Source: Parazoarcus communis SWub3 = DSM 12120 (GTDB lineage: Bacteria > Pseudomonadota > Gammaproteobacteria > Burkholderiales > Rhodocyclaceae). Taken from it: DNA of 64,000 nucleotides. Below, piece after piece: positions 27,825 to 36,617 of the stretch. A program made the translations under genes and the position numbers. The stretch covers positions 82,715 through 146,714 of the forward strand of contig NZ_QKOE01000011.1 in NCBI RefSeq assembly GCF_003226565.1, written 5' to 3'. Under the pieces are notes generated by a model. The model searched no databases. It worked only from the letters and a program-made list of their open reading frames with translations, and was not told the DNA's origin. The first letter of the stretch is position 1, and every line of letters begins with the position of its first letter.

Positions 27825-29078
27825 TCATGTCGTGACGGCCTGCAGCCTTGCAATGCGCAGTGCAGCCGGGGGGTGAGAGTCAAAAAAACTGGAGTAGACC
27901 GGGTCCGGTGTCAGCGTGGACGCATTGTCGCGGTAAAGCTTGACCAGGGCCCCGACAAGGTCGTCCGCGCGGGTGTGCTTGGCCGCGTAGGCGTCAGCCT
28001 CGAACTCATGGCGTCGCGACCAGTGGCTGAACAATGGGGTCAGCAGAAAGGTGAAGTAGGGCAGGATCAGGAAGAACAGCGCGAGTCCAGCTGCCGTGCC
28101 TGGGGTGTCGACGCCCAGTCCGGCAAAGAACCCAGGCTGCTGCAGCAGGCCGCCCAGTACCGCGAACATCAGCAGGCTGACCGGGGCGAGTACGGCAAGG
28201 CGCTTGATGATGTGCTTGTGGTGAAAATGGCCAAGCTCATGCGCCAGCACGGCTTCGACCTCGGCGGGGGCGAGTGTGTCGAGCAAGGTGTCGAAAAAGA
28301 CGATGCGCTTTGCCGCACCAAAGCCGGTGAAGTAGGCATTGCCATGCGCCGAACGGCGAGAGCCATCCATCACGAACAAGCCCTTGGCACGAAAACCGCA
28401 GCGCTGCAGCAAGGCTTCGACCCGGGATTTCAGCGCCACGTCCTGCAGTGGGCTGAAAGTGTTGAACAAGGGGGCAATGAAGGTTGGCCAGATCAGCATC
28501 ACCAGCAAGTTGAACGTCAGCCATGCCGCCCACACCCAGAGCCACCAGTACTCGCCCATGGCCTCCATCAGCCAAAGGACACCGGCCAGCAAGGGCAGGC
28601 CGATGATCGCGGCAAGCAGGGACTGCTTGACCAGGTCGCTGACAAACAGTGCGGGGGTCATGCGGTTGAAGCCAAACCGCTTTTCCAGGGAAAAGGTTCG
28701 ATATAGCCCGAAGGGCAGGTCGATTGCCCAGCCGGCGGCCCCCAGCAGCGCCAGCAACGCGACGCCATGCAGCAGTGTACCGGAATCGAATGCCGCGGCT
28801 GCAAGCCCGGACAGCCACTGCAGCCCGCCACCCAGGGTCAGCAGCAGGACGAATGCGGCCCCCACAGCCATGTCGATCAGACCAAGATGCATGCGTGCAA
28901 CGGTGTAGTCCGCTGCGCGTTGATGCGCTTGAAGACCGATGACGTCGGAGAAGGCGGTGGGTACGGTGTCACGACATGCACGGACATGACGAATCTGGCG
29001 ACGCATCAACAAACTGCGCAAGCCGAGCGTGGCGGTCAGTGCAATCAGGAATGCCGAGGCAAACAGCGCAGGAGACAT
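27825..29078 (-). CDS. M48 family integral-membrane metallopeptidase
   Basis: A 417-residue Ste24/CAAX-protease-like zinc peptidase of the inner membrane. It starts with a hydrophobic helix (MSPALFASAFLIALTATLGL) and several further membrane segments. The zinc motif HELGHFHHKH is near 279, followed by EFEADAYAAKH near 357, which supplies the third ligand (Glu). Substrates are unknown. The start at 29078 is chosen because the longer frame adds a charged extension without family resemblance. It is divergent from orn. Confidence 0.9.
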   Translation of the reverse strand: MSPALFASAFLIALTATLGLRSLLMRRQIRHVRACRDTVPTAFSDVIGLQAHQRAADYTVARMHLGLIDMAVGAAFVLLLTLGGGLQWLSGLAAAAFDSGTLLHGVALLALLGAAGWAIDLPFGLYRTFSLEKRFGFNRMTPALFVSDLVKQSLLAAIIGLPLLAGVLWLMEAMGEYWWLWVWAAWLTFNLLVMLIWPTFIAPLFNTFSPLQDVALKSRVEALLQRCGFRAKGLFVMDGSRRSAHGNAYFTGFGAAKRIVFFDTLLDTLAPAEVEAVLAHELGHFHHKHIIKRLAVLAPVSLLMFAVLGGLLQQPGFFAGLGVDTPGTAAGLALFFLILPYFTFLLTPLFSHWSRRHEFEADAYAAKHTRADDLVGALVKLYRDNASTLTPDPVYSSFFDSHPPAALRIARLQAVTT

Positions 29079-29214
29079 ACGGAAAAGCCGAAAGAGAGTG
29101 AGCAACCGATCTGTGACACAATCCGGGGCGGTATTGTTTCGCCCTGATCGGGGACGCAAGGGATTTTCTGGCTGCGCGCTACGCAGTCAGGTAACAACGA
29201 AAGGCTAGAGGATT

Positions 29215-29763
29215 ATGGCACAGGATCAGAACCACCTGATATGGCTCGACATGGAGATGACGGGCCTCGAACCGGATCGCGACCGCATCATCGAGATTGC
29301 GCTCTTGGTGACCGACAGCGCATTGCAGACTGTCGCCAGCGCACCCGTGATCGTCGTGCATCAGCCCGATGAGGTGCTCGATGCGATGGACGACTGGAAC
29401 AAGAACACCCATGGCAAATCCGGCCTGATCGACCGCGTTCGCGCATCCACGGTGTCCGAAGCCGAGGCGGAGGCGCAGATGCTGGCCTTCATGCAGGAAT
29501 GGGTGCCCGAGCGGACTTCGCCGATGTGTGGCAATTCGATCGGACAGGACCGTCGCTTCCTGGCGCGCTACATGCCGCGTTTCGAGGCCTGGTTCCATTA
29601 CCGCAACCTGGATGTATCGACACTCAAGGAGCTTGCCCGGCGGTGGAATCCCGAAGTCTATAAGGGAGTGAAGAAGTCAGGGGCGCATACCGCGCTGGCT
29701 GACATCGAGGAGTCGATTGCCGAATTGCGTCATTACCGCGATCACTTCCTGCGCCTGCCCTGA
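29215..29763 (+). CDS. orn: Oligoribonuclease
   Basis: A DEDDh exonuclease that removes 2-5 nt RNA fragments and pGpG left by c-di-GMP degradation. The 182-residue product has the Exo I motif [19 protein letters not shown] near 11-28, Exo II around [17 protein letters not shown] and Exo [14 protein letters not shown] with catalytic His and Asp near 158-163. A hairpin with T-rich tail follows. Confidence 0.97.
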   Translation: MAQDQNHLIWLDMEMTGLEPDRDRIIEIALLVTDSALQTVASAPVIVVHQPDEVLDAMDDWNKNTHGKSGLIDRVRASTVSEAEAEAQMLAFMQEWVPERTSPMCGNSIGQDRRFLARYMPRFEAWFHYRNLDVSTLKELARRWNPEVYKGVKKSGAHTALADIEESIAELRHYRDHFLRLP

Positions 29764-29799
29764 TCTGGGCGCGCGGTTTGAGCGGTCATGCTGGCCGGC

Positions 29800-29850
29800 G
29801 GGGAGCGTCAAATATCGGGTGTCCCGATTGAAGCGTGCGCTCCCCTTCTT
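29800..29850 (+). terminator. Probable terminator of orn
   Basis: GGGGAGCG pairs with CGCTCCCC, with an inner ATCGGG/CCCGAT stem, followed by TTCTT. It lies between convergent orn and the glycosyltransferase gene. Confidence 0.6.
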
Positions 29851-29891
29851 GTCCTGGATCGGACGCTGACGCCAGGATAGTCGGTGAGGCT

Positions 29892-31541
29892 TCAGTCACG
29901 ATCGCTGCGCAGGTAGAGCTGGAATATCTCCAGTTCCTTGCCGCCTCCCCGGCGGAATTCCCATAGGGTCTGCCATGCCTCTGATTCTTCTGGTGGATTG
30001 TCCCGCCGGTCGGCGTAAATCAGCAGCAGGCGGCAGGGGGTGGTGCCGTCACGTGTGACTGCGGGGCGGATGCCCACATAGTAGTCCAAGGTGCTGCGCA
30101 CCCCATCCGGCAGGCCGGTGGTGGCAATGCACTCGGCCTGGTGCGGTTCAAGGGCTTGCTGCAGCGACTCCATTGCTGAGCGATAGCTGCGGCCATAGTC
30201 GAACCATGGCATCAGCAATACCACTGCGAGACTCCACAGCATCGTCATGCCCATGGCCCAGTTGGCGGCTGCGCGACTTGGGGTGCGCGGCAGCTTCCAG
30301 ATCAGCAGGGCCCAAAGCAGGCAAATGGCAATGCCGAGGATGGGTTGAAGCGGATCGCCCGGGAAGTTGAACGATGGGCTGATGCGCGCGATGTGACGCG
30401 CCAGACCTGGTGGCCAGGCATAGGCCTGCGCTGTCCAGGCAATCCAGACGAGGATGGCGAACACGGCAAAGCTCATCATGGCGAACCAGTCGAGCGCATT
30501 GGCTGCACCGCGCCGCAGGGTTGGCATGCCGCCGGCCGCCAGCAGCGCAACGGGGGGCAGCAGGGGCAGTGCCGCTGTCGGAGAGGTATCGCCGCTGAGA
30601 ATCAACAGTCCGAGCGAAATCAGCAACGACAGCAGGGGCAGGGCCCAGCGCAGTTCGATCAGTCGTTTGCGTGCGCGCCACAGTGCCCATAGTGCAATGG
30701 GCCACAGCGGCCAGGTGAACCAGCTGAGCAATTCCAGCAGACGTGGAAGCTCTGCCAGTGAGATGCTGCGAAACGTCAGGTCATGCCATTCCGATCGCAA
30801 CCAGAGTGACAGCATTTCGGGCTCGGCCAGATGCAGGGCCAGAGGCCATGCAGCAGCCAGAATGGCCGCCAGACTCAGTCCCGCAAGCAGGCTGCCGCTG
30901 GCGCGAGGTGTGCGGCACTCCGGGCAACTGGTCATCACCAGGACGAATAGCGGCAAGGTCATCAATAGCCCGGGCAGGCCGCCAGCAAGCAAGGCAAGTG
31001 CGCTGCCGAGACCCGCTTGCAGGCTGCCGCCGACCGGCTGCTGGATGACGCGCGACAGTCCGTTCAGCACCAGCGCGAGCATGGCCATCAGCGCGATCAG
31101 GGGTTGGGTTTCGTGGGCGTGCAGCACGAGGCCGAGACTACCCAGTGTCAGCAGGGCTGCGGGCGTGCGCGCGGGGCGGCCGTACAAACGTTCTGCTGCA
31201 CGTGCTGTCCAGTACACCGCCATGGCGGTGAAGGCTGCACTGGCCAGGCGCGCACCGTCATGTGCCGGAAGCAGGCTGGCCGTAAGTTTTGCAAGCAGGG
31301 CCCCAAGCCAGTAATAAAGCGGCGGAAAGTCGGGGTGAGGTAGTCCGCCAATCGCCGGGAACAGCAGGTCCTGTCCCTGCAGCATGGCGTAGATGGGGCC
31401 AAAATAGCGGGCATCGTCTCCACGCCAGGGCTCGTGCCCGGTCAGGCCGGTAAGCAGATAGAAGCCGACCAGCAGGCTCAGGCCCAGGGTGCCGTAGACG
31501 CGGCGTTCGAGCGGTGAGGGAATATGGGGGTCGCGGGGCAT
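29892..31541 (-). CDS. GT-C family glycosyltransferase (ArnT/PMT-like)
   Basis: A 549-residue polytopic membrane protein. After the first helix it has the lumenal/periplasmic EPWRGDDARYFGP motif (near 35-47) with the acidic pair typical of GT-C enzymes, then PPLYYWLGALLAK and roughly a dozen hydrophobic segments. ArnT-like enzymes transfer a sugar from a polyprenyl carrier to lipid A or similar acceptors. No aminoarabinose or other envelope-sugar gene is linked, so donor and acceptor are unknown. It stands alone on its strand, convergent with orn. Confidence 0.85.
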   Translation of the reverse strand: MPRDPHIPSPLERRVYGTLGLSLLVGFYLLTGLTGHEPWRGDDARYFGPIYAMLQGQDLLFPAIGGLPHPDFPPLYYWLGALLAKLTASLLPAHDGARLASAAFTAMAVYWTARAAERLYGRPARTPAALLTLGSLGLVLHAHETQPLIALMAMLALVLNGLSRVIQQPVGGSLQAGLGSALALLAGGLPGLLMTLPLFVLVMTSCPECRTPRASGSLLAGLSLAAILAAAWPLALHLAEPEMLSLWLRSEWHDLTFRSISLAELPRLLELLSWFTWPLWPIALWALWRARKRLIELRWALPLLSLLISLGLLILSGDTSPTAALPLLPPVALLAAGGMPTLRRGAANALDWFAMMSFAVFAILVWIAWTAQAYAWPPGLARHIARISPSFNFPGDPLQPILGIAICLLWALLIWKLPRTPSRAAANWAMGMTMLWSLAVVLLMPWFDYGRSYRSAMESLQQALEPHQAECIATTGLPDGVRSTLDYYVGIRPAVTRDGTTPCRLLLIYADRRDNPPEESEAWQTLWEFRRGGGKELEIFQLYLRSDRD

Positions 31542-31692
31542 GCGCGGTGTTTATTTTAGGCAGTGGCGGATTTGACTCCGCGGAGCGTGCATTGTATCGG
31601 TGTCGATGCTTCGAGGGTTCCTGGTTGCGGGCGAGTGACCGCATTTACCGGGCTTGGTGCAAGCTTGCGTGGGGTGGAGGCAACACAGCAGG

Positions 31693-31722
31693 CAACAAAA
31701 AAGGCAGCCAGGGCTGCCTTCT
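31693..31722 (-). terminator. Rho-independent terminator of rpmE
   Basis: On the minus strand AAGGCAGCCCTGGCTGCCTT is followed by TTTTGTT, 50 bp downstream of the L31 stop codon. Confidence 0.9.
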
Positions 31723-31773
31723 TGTCTGTGCGTGCGCTGTAGCGTGATGTGGCGCTGCGTGCCCCGGAAGGGC

Positions 31774-31989
31774 TTAGCCGCGTTGCACGTTGCCGTACTT
31801 CTGGCGGAAGCGTTCGACGCGGCCGGCGGTATCGACGATCTTCTGCTTGCCGGTGTAGAACGGATGGCAGGCGGCACACACTTCAACGTGCAGTTCCGGC
31901 TTGCCGATGGTCGAGCGGGTCACGAAAACGTTGCCGCAGGAGCAGGTCACGTTCACGTCTTTGTAATTGGGATGGATGTCCGCTTTCAT
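31774..31989 (-). CDS. rpmE: 50S ribosomal protein L31 (zinc-binding form)
   Basis: A 71-residue large-subunit protein, [20 protein letters not shown].... It has the CxC (residues 16-18) and CxxC (near 38-41) cysteines of the zinc-containing C+ paralogue. A dedicated terminator follows, and its promoter region faces that of the dihydrouridine synthase gene. Confidence 0.97.
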   Translation of the reverse strand: MKADIHPNYKDVNVTCSCGNVFVTRSTIGKPELHVEVCAACHPFYTGKQKIVDTAGRVERFRQKYGNVQRG

Positions 31990-32140
31990 GTCAGATCCTG
32001 AGTACGGCGGGTGGAGGTTGTGACCACCCTAAATTGAAAACACGCAATTATCCCGGAGTGTATGGATTCTGGCAAGCGTGACAGTGCGTTCAATCGATTA
32101 CAATGCTGCGCTTTCCTTGTTCCGGCCCTAAGAGGTTGCC

Positions 32141-33121
32141 TTGCGCCTGTTGCTCGCACCGATGGAAGGTTTGCTCGACGATGTGTTGCGTGCCGTGCTG
32201 AGTCGCATCGGTGGCTATGATTTTGCAGTCAGCGAGTTCGTGCGGGTGACTGATACGGTACTGCCGCATCGCTGTTTTCGTCGCATTGTGCCCGAGTTGA
32301 TCCATGGGAGCCGGGCGGTGGGCGGCATGCCGGTACGGGTGCAGTTGCTCGGTTCCGACCCGCAGGCGCTGGCCGATAACGCGGCTCATCTTGCAGCGCT
32401 TGCTCCAGCCGCGGTGGATCTGAATTTCGGCTGTCCGGCGCCAACGGTCAACCGCCACCGTGGTGGCGCGGTGCTGCTCGACGAACCGGAACTACTGCAT
32501 GCGATCGCCCGCGCGGTGCGAAAGGCCTTGCCGCCCGAGCTGGCGCTGACGGCAAAGATGCGTCTTGGGGTGGCCGACAAGGGGCGTGCGCTGGAGTGCG
32601 CGCAGGCCTTGTCTGACGGAGGGGTTTCGGAATTGGTGGTGCACGCGCGGACCAAGGTCGAGGGCTATCGTCCGCCGGCGCATTGGGAGTGGGTTGGCCT
32701 GATTGCCGATATGGTGCCGGTGCCGGTGGTGGCCAATGGCGAGGTGTGGACCCGTGAAGACTGGCTGCGCTGTCGGGCAGTGTCCGGGGTGGCCGATGTG
32801 ATGCTGGGACGCGGTGCGGTGAGTGATCCTTTCCTGGCACGACGGATTCGGGCCGAGGCGGTGGATGACGAGTTGGTCAGGGCTGCCGAGTGGGCCAGCC
32901 TGCTGCCTCTCCTTGCAGAGTTCCGTGATCGGGTGGTTGCCAAGGTGGTCGGGAAACATGTGGCCGGTCGCATCAAGCAGTGGTGCAACCTGCTGCGTCG
33001 ACGGTATGCCCAGGCCGAGGCCTTGTATCAGGATTTGCGGCCACTGAGCGCGCTGGTCGATATTGATCAGGTGCTGACGCGGCACGGTGCCGTGGCCGTA
33101 GCCGACCGAATGGCAGCATGA
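32141..33121 (+). CDS. dusC: tRNA-dihydrouridine synthase, DusC-like
   Basis: A 326-residue FMN-dependent enzyme reducing uridine to dihydrouridine in tRNA; DusC modifies U16. The start MRLLLAPMEGLLDDVLR is the FMN-barrel N-terminus. DLNFGCPAPTVNRHRGG near 92-108 carries the catalytic Cys and the DusC-type RHRGG. HARTKVEGYRPPAHWEW near 167 follows. The initiation codon is TTG with AGAGG upstream. It heads a same-strand run with the TrmB-like, YecA and YkgJ genes. Confidence 0.9.
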   Translation: MRLLLAPMEGLLDDVLRAVLSRIGGYDFAVSEFVRVTDTVLPHRCFRRIVPELIHGSRAVGGMPVRVQLLGSDPQALADNAAHLAALAPAAVDLNFGCPAPTVNRHRGGAVLLDEPELLHAIARAVRKALPPELALTAKMRLGVADKGRALECAQALSDGGVSELVVHARTKVEGYRPPAHWEWVGLIADMVPVPVVANGEVWTREDWLRCRAVSGVADVMLGRGAVSDPFLARRIRAEAVDDELVRAAEWASLLPLLAEFRDRVVAKVVGKHVAGRIKQWCNLLRRRYAQAEALYQDLRPLSALVDIDQVLTRHGAVAVADRMAA

Positions 33122-33134
33122 GAGGGATGACAAC

Positions 33135-33830
33135 TTGAGTTACGCGAATTCCAGCATTCCCACGAGTGCGCAGCAGGATGTGCACGAGCGTCTGGCAGAG
33201 TGCGTTCGGCGTCATGTGGAGCAGCCTTTTCGTAAGCCTTTCAATGACTATAACAGGGCGGCGTTCGATGCCAGCCTGGCGGGTTGGGACGGCAAGGCGC
33301 CGCTATTGCTCGATGCGGGCTGCGGTGTCGGGCACAGCACCATCCAACTGGCACGCGCTTATCCGGATCATTGGGTGATAGGGGTGGATCAGTCCGAGGA
33401 CAGGTTGTCCCGACGCAAACCGTATCCGGATGCCCTGCTGCCGAAGAATATGGTGTTTGTACGCGCTGATCTGGTTGACTATTGGCGGCTCCTGGATGCC
33501 GCAGGGTTGCGGCTCGCCCGGCATTACATCCTGTATCCCAATCCCTGGCCTAAGATCGGTCACCTGGCGCGGCGCTGGCACGCTCATCCCGTGTTCCCTA
33601 CGGTGCCTCGTCTGGGCGGTGTGCTGGAATGCCGCAGTAACTGGTCAGTCTATATCGCCGAGTTTGCAACCGCACTGACCCAGTTGCTGGGGCATCCAGT
33701 GCCGTGGGAGCCTTTCGAGGCTCCGGTGCCGCTGACTCCATTCGAACGCAAGTACCGTGATTCGGGTCAGACACTGTATCGTCTTGCCCTGGATCTGGAC
33801 GCGGTGTGCCATGAGGCTGCCAAGACCTGA
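33135..33830 (+). CDS. TrmB-like SAM-dependent methyltransferase
   Basis: A 231-residue Rossmann methyltransferase with LLDAGCGVGHSTIQLAR (SAM motif I, near 55-71) and VIGVDQSEDRLSRR. The segment YPNPWPKIGHLARRW near 138-152 corresponds to the TrmB (tRNA guanine-N7 methyltransferase) signature PDPWxKxRHxKRR but differs at three conserved places (N for D, G for R, A for K). It is therefore a divergent TrmB-family member rather than a proven m7G46 enzyme. Its TTG start is 13 bp after the Dus gene, and both may act on tRNA. Confidence 0.75.
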   Translation: MSYANSSIPTSAQQDVHERLAECVRRHVEQPFRKPFNDYNRAAFDASLAGWDGKAPLLLDAGCGVGHSTIQLARAYPDHWVIGVDQSEDRLSRRKPYPDALLPKNMVFVRADLVDYWRLLDAAGLRLARHYILYPNPWPKIGHLARRWHAHPVFPTVPRLGGVLECRSNWSVYIAEFATALTQLLGHPVPWEPFEAPVPLTPFERKYRDSGQTLYRLALDLDAVCHEAAKT

Positions 33831-33893
33831 ACGTCTTGTGCGCCGCGAGTCTGGCCGTAGTAAATGGCCCATTGAAATACCCTGGAGAATCAC

Positions 33894-34616
33894 ATGACGA
33901 CCGATGCTGGCAATCCGCACCTGATGCGCGACGAGGATTTCGAAGCCCTGGAGGAGATCCTGACTTCGGATGTGGTCCCCGAGGATTGCATGGACCTGGA
34001 GATGCTCGACGGCTTTCTGGCAGGTGTGCTGATCTCACCGCAGCCGATTGCGGTTGAACGCTGGCTGCCTGCGGTTTGGTCCGCACATGAAGATGGCGTG
34101 AGTTTTGGCTCGGGCAGTGGTGTGCAGCGTGCAATCCGTCTGGTCCTCTCGTACTACAACGAGATGTCCACAACCCTGGGGCTGGACGAGGATGACGAGA
34201 CGTGTTGGGAGCCGTTCTGCTTTGCGATTACCGATGGTGACACCATCCAGTTGGGGGATGAATGGGTAGAAGGTTTCACCCAGGGGCTCGATTTGTGGCG
34301 CAAGGACTGGCACGCGGGTTTGCCAGATGAGGCTGTCGAAGCGGTGAGGGAGACGCTCGTTACGGTGCTTGCCCCGTGGCAGGCGGACGATGCCGCCCAG
34401 GCGGATGACGAGACCCGTCTTGGGTGGCTGGCCGCTGTGGGCGAGGCGGCCAATGACATCTTCTCGCACTGGCGCGACCTCGACCTGCCCGCGCCGGTGC
34501 CGGTTGCTGTGGAGCTACCGCCGGGCCCGGGTGCAGCCGGGCCCGGACGCAATGAGCCGTGCCCGTGCGGCAGCGGCAAGAAGTTCAAGAAGTGCTGTGG
34601 GGCAGGCACGGAATGA
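33894..34616 (+). CDS. YecA/UPF0149 family protein with SEC-C zinc motif
   Basis: A 240-residue protein with an N-terminal YecA/YgfB-like domain (CMDLEMLDGFLAGVLISPQPI near 28-48) and a C-terminal SEC-C metal-binding motif GRNEPCPCGSGKKFKKCCG near 220-238. SEC-C motifs in SecA and YecA bind zinc or iron and interact with ribosome/SecB. The cellular role of this protein is not defined. Sixty-three bp separates it from the methyltransferase gene. Confidence 0.88.
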   Translation: MTTDAGNPHLMRDEDFEALEEILTSDVVPEDCMDLEMLDGFLAGVLISPQPIAVERWLPAVWSAHEDGVSFGSGSGVQRAIRLVLSYYNEMSTTLGLDEDDETCWEPFCFAITDGDTIQLGDEWVEGFTQGLDLWRKDWHAGLPDEAVEAVRETLVTVLAPWQADDAAQADDETRLGWLAAVGEAANDIFSHWRDLDLPAPVPVAVELPPGPGAAGPGRNEPCPCGSGKKFKKCCGAGTE

Positions 34617-34654
34617 TTACGGTACCGACTGTTTAGCAGCGTTGGGTTGGCGCG

Positions 34655-34993
34655 ATGGCTGAAGATCATTGCACCCGCTGCGGTGCCTGTTGTGCGTCGT
34701 TTCGGGTGGACTTTCATGTGTCGGAGCTCGCCGACGGGCAGACTGGGGCGGGCGTGCCTGCGACACTGTGCGTGCCGGTGACGGCGACCTTGATGCGGAT
34801 GAAAGGCACGGATGGGGGGCCTCCAAGGTGTATTGCCCTGGCTGGCGAGATCGGACAGGCAGTGCGCTGCACCATTTATGCCGACCGGCCATCCCCGTGC
34901 CGAGATTTCGCCCCTTACGCCGCCTTGGGGATCGGCGAGGATGGGTGCGACCGTGCGCGCAGGAAACATGGCATGCAGGCCTTGGGTGCCTGA
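34655..34993 (+). CDS. YkgJ family cysteine cluster protein (first copy)
   Basis: A 112-residue protein with the CxxCxxCC motif at the N-terminus (HCTRCGACCASF), CIAL near 62, CTIYADRPSPCRDF near 73-86 and a further Cys. These match the YkgJ/UPF0153 family, presumed to hold zinc or an iron-sulfur centre; the function is unknown. It starts 38 bp after yecA. A paralogue, 35192-35557, follows after a long leader. Confidence 0.85.
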   Translation: MAEDHCTRCGACCASFRVDFHVSELADGQTGAGVPATLCVPVTATLMRMKGTDGGPPRCIALAGEIGQAVRCTIYADRPSPCRDFAPYAALGIGEDGCDRARRKHGMQALGA

Positions 34994-35049
34994 TTGAAAT
35001 GTTTGTGCAAAATATATTTAAGGTATTGAATTAAAAGAATAAAAAACAC

Positions 35050-35191
35050 TTGCGCGGCGGCGTGCAAAGATTAGAATCCGCGCGCCGGTGATGTGGCGCC
35101 CGAAAGGCGCATGGGGAGCAGGCTTGCTGCACCCGGACGAACAGCCGGTGCGTGTTCCGTCTGGGACATGCGTACTCGCTGACGGCCCGCC
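35050..35191 (+). promoter_or_regulatory. Promoter and structured 5' leader of the second ykgJ gene
   Basis: TTGCGC (35050-35055) and TAGAAT (35072-35077), 16 bp apart, form a promoter followed by a GC-rich start region. The leader has three consecutive hairpins. The first is GCGCC-CGAAA-GGCGC (35096-35110). The second is GCAG-GCTTG-CTGC (35118-35130). The third is a long stem, CCCGGACG-AACA with TGTT-C-CGTCTGGG (35132-35165), that ends 26 bp before the ATG. No known riboswitch consensus was recognised. Confidence 0.5.
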
Positions 35192-35557
35192 ATGGAATCC
35201 TTCAACCCCTGCCTTGATTGCGGTATCTGCTGTACCCACTTCCGTATTTCATTTTACTGGGGCGAGTCCGACGAGGCGCCAGGTGGGTTCGTCCCTGCAG
35301 CACTGACCGAGAAGCTGACACCCTTTCGTAGTTGCATGAAAGGCAGCAATGACGTGCCCCGGCGCTGTATCGCGCTGCAGGGGGTGGTGGGTGAGCAGGT
35401 GGCCTGCAGCATTTATGAGCACCGGCCGACGCCCTGTCGTGAATTTCCGGTGTACTTCGACAACGGACGGCCAAATCCCAAGTGCGATGAGTTGCGCGCC
35501 GGCATTGGCTTGCCTCCGCTGCCGGACCCGCACCCCATGGGCTGCGGGCTGGCCTGA
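35192..35557 (+). CDS. YkgJ family cysteine cluster protein (second copy)
   Basis: A 121-residue paralogue of the preceding YkgJ protein: PCLDCGICCTHF at the N-terminus, RRCIALQG, CSIYEHRPTPCREFPVYF and CGLA at the end, giving eight or more conserved cysteines probably binding a metal. It is preceded by its own promoter and structured leader rather than being an operon member. It converges with the Ap4A phosphorylase gene; a GC-rich hairpin lies between them. Confidence 0.87.
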   Translation: MESFNPCLDCGICCTHFRISFYWGESDEAPGGFVPAALTEKLTPFRSCMKGSNDVPRRCIALQGVVGEQVACSIYEHRPTPCREFPVYFDNGRPNPKCDELRAGIGLPPLPDPHPMGCGLA

Positions 35558-35569
35558 GCCGGAGCGCCG

Positions 35570-35596
35570 CCGCGGGGGCGTCGATGCCCGCGGTTT
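35570..35596 (+). terminator. Hairpin between convergent ykgJ and Ap4A phosphorylase genes
   Basis: CCGCGGG-GGCGTCGATG-CCCGCGG followed by TTT. The T-run is short, so termination is only probable. Confidence 0.5.
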
Positions 35597-36455
35597 AGCG
35601 GGAGGGCTGACCGGTGGCCACGCGTTGCAGCAGGGCGAGTGGGCCGATTGTGCGCAGATGCTCGATCTGTTGATGTTCCCGCACGAACAGCGAGCCGGCG
35701 AATCCGAGTGCATTCACCGAGATTCCGTCACACTTTTCCTGACTGCGGGGGACCACTGTCATCCACTCCCGGGTGACCAGCAGGTTGTAAGGCGGCATGG
35801 GGTCAGTGACGGGCTGCAGGTCGAGCGCGTCGCAGGCATTGCGATAGCTCGTTTCCAGCCATGCTGCAGCGGTATCCACAGATGACCAGCAGCCGGCAGG
35901 CAAGGGGGTGCGGAGTTGGCGCCAGGGCAGCTGGCTGGCGTCGTAATGGTTTGACGGGATTGCAGCAAGCGTGTGCAGATCCGTTTTGGCCGGAACCCAT
36001 TGAAGATGTTTGTGGCTTTGACTGGCGCCGGCCACTTGCCCCCCATTGTAGAAACCGAGCCCGCCGTGTGCCTGCATGACATATGCCAGCGCGGTGAAGT
36101 CGGTCAGGGTCAGCGGAGCGGTCTGAGCCTCGAAGTCGCGGGTAATGATCAGCAGGTGACGTTCGATGACCGGGTATTTGTTGAGGACGGCGAGATGCCT
36201 GGGTCCGAGCGATGCAACGGTAAGGTCAGGGTCCGGTGGCAGGAAGGGGTTGAACCCTGGGCGCTTGCGGGTGACCGCGTCGACGCGGGCTGCGTCCTTG
36301 AGGGCGAGGGACGAGACCCAACGTACCGAGAAATCGAAGCCGTTCTGGTGCAGGACGGTTCTTTCGGTATGGATGGGCTGCAGCGCGCCGTTGGCCATGG
36401 CCTGGGCGATGGTTCGGTCGGTCTGTTCGAGCAGGTCGGGGGCCGGACTGTTCAT
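35595..36455 (-). CDS. ATP adenylyltransferase (Ap4A phosphorylase)
   Basis: A 286-residue HIT-superfamily enzyme that phosphorolyses diadenosine tetraphosphate to ATP and ADP. The visible segments are KRPGFNPFLPPDPDLTV near 63-79, LNKYPVIERHLLIITRDFE near 92-109 and the active-site variant ASQSHKHLQWVP near 150-161, in place of HxHxH. The family's N-terminal adenylyltransferase and C-terminal domains are both present. It is transcribed leftwards, divergent from the small S4 gene. Confidence 0.9.
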   Translation of the reverse strand: MNSPAPDLLEQTDRTIAQAMANGALQPIHTERTVLHQNGFDFSVRWVSSLALKDAARVDAVTRKRPGFNPFLPPDPDLTVASLGPRHLAVLNKYPVIERHLLIITRDFEAQTAPLTLTDFTALAYVMQAHGGLGFYNGGQVAGASQSHKHLQWVPAKTDLHTLAAIPSNHYDASQLPWRQLRTPLPAGCWSSVDTAAAWLETSYRNACDALDLQPVTDPMPPYNLLVTREWMTVVPRSQEKCDGISVNALGFAGSLFVREHQQIEHLRTIGPLALLQRVATGQPSR

Positions 36456-36617
36456 CGAGTAAGGTGGCAGGACGGGAGTCCGTCATTGTGACATGATCGC
36501 TCCCGTGTTCCATACCGATCTGAACGGCATTGCAATCCGTATGGCATCCGCGCTGATGGTTTGGGTGTCGTTGCGATCGACCGTTGTTGGGCGGAAATCA
36601 ATCTAAAGGTAAGAATC

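Noticed and set aside
35088..35306. A 72-codon frame over the leader of the second ykgJ gene
   Set aside because: It overlaps the real YkgJ start in another frame and its codons coincide with the hairpins. I judge it a by-product of the structured leader, although a short leader peptide is not excluded.
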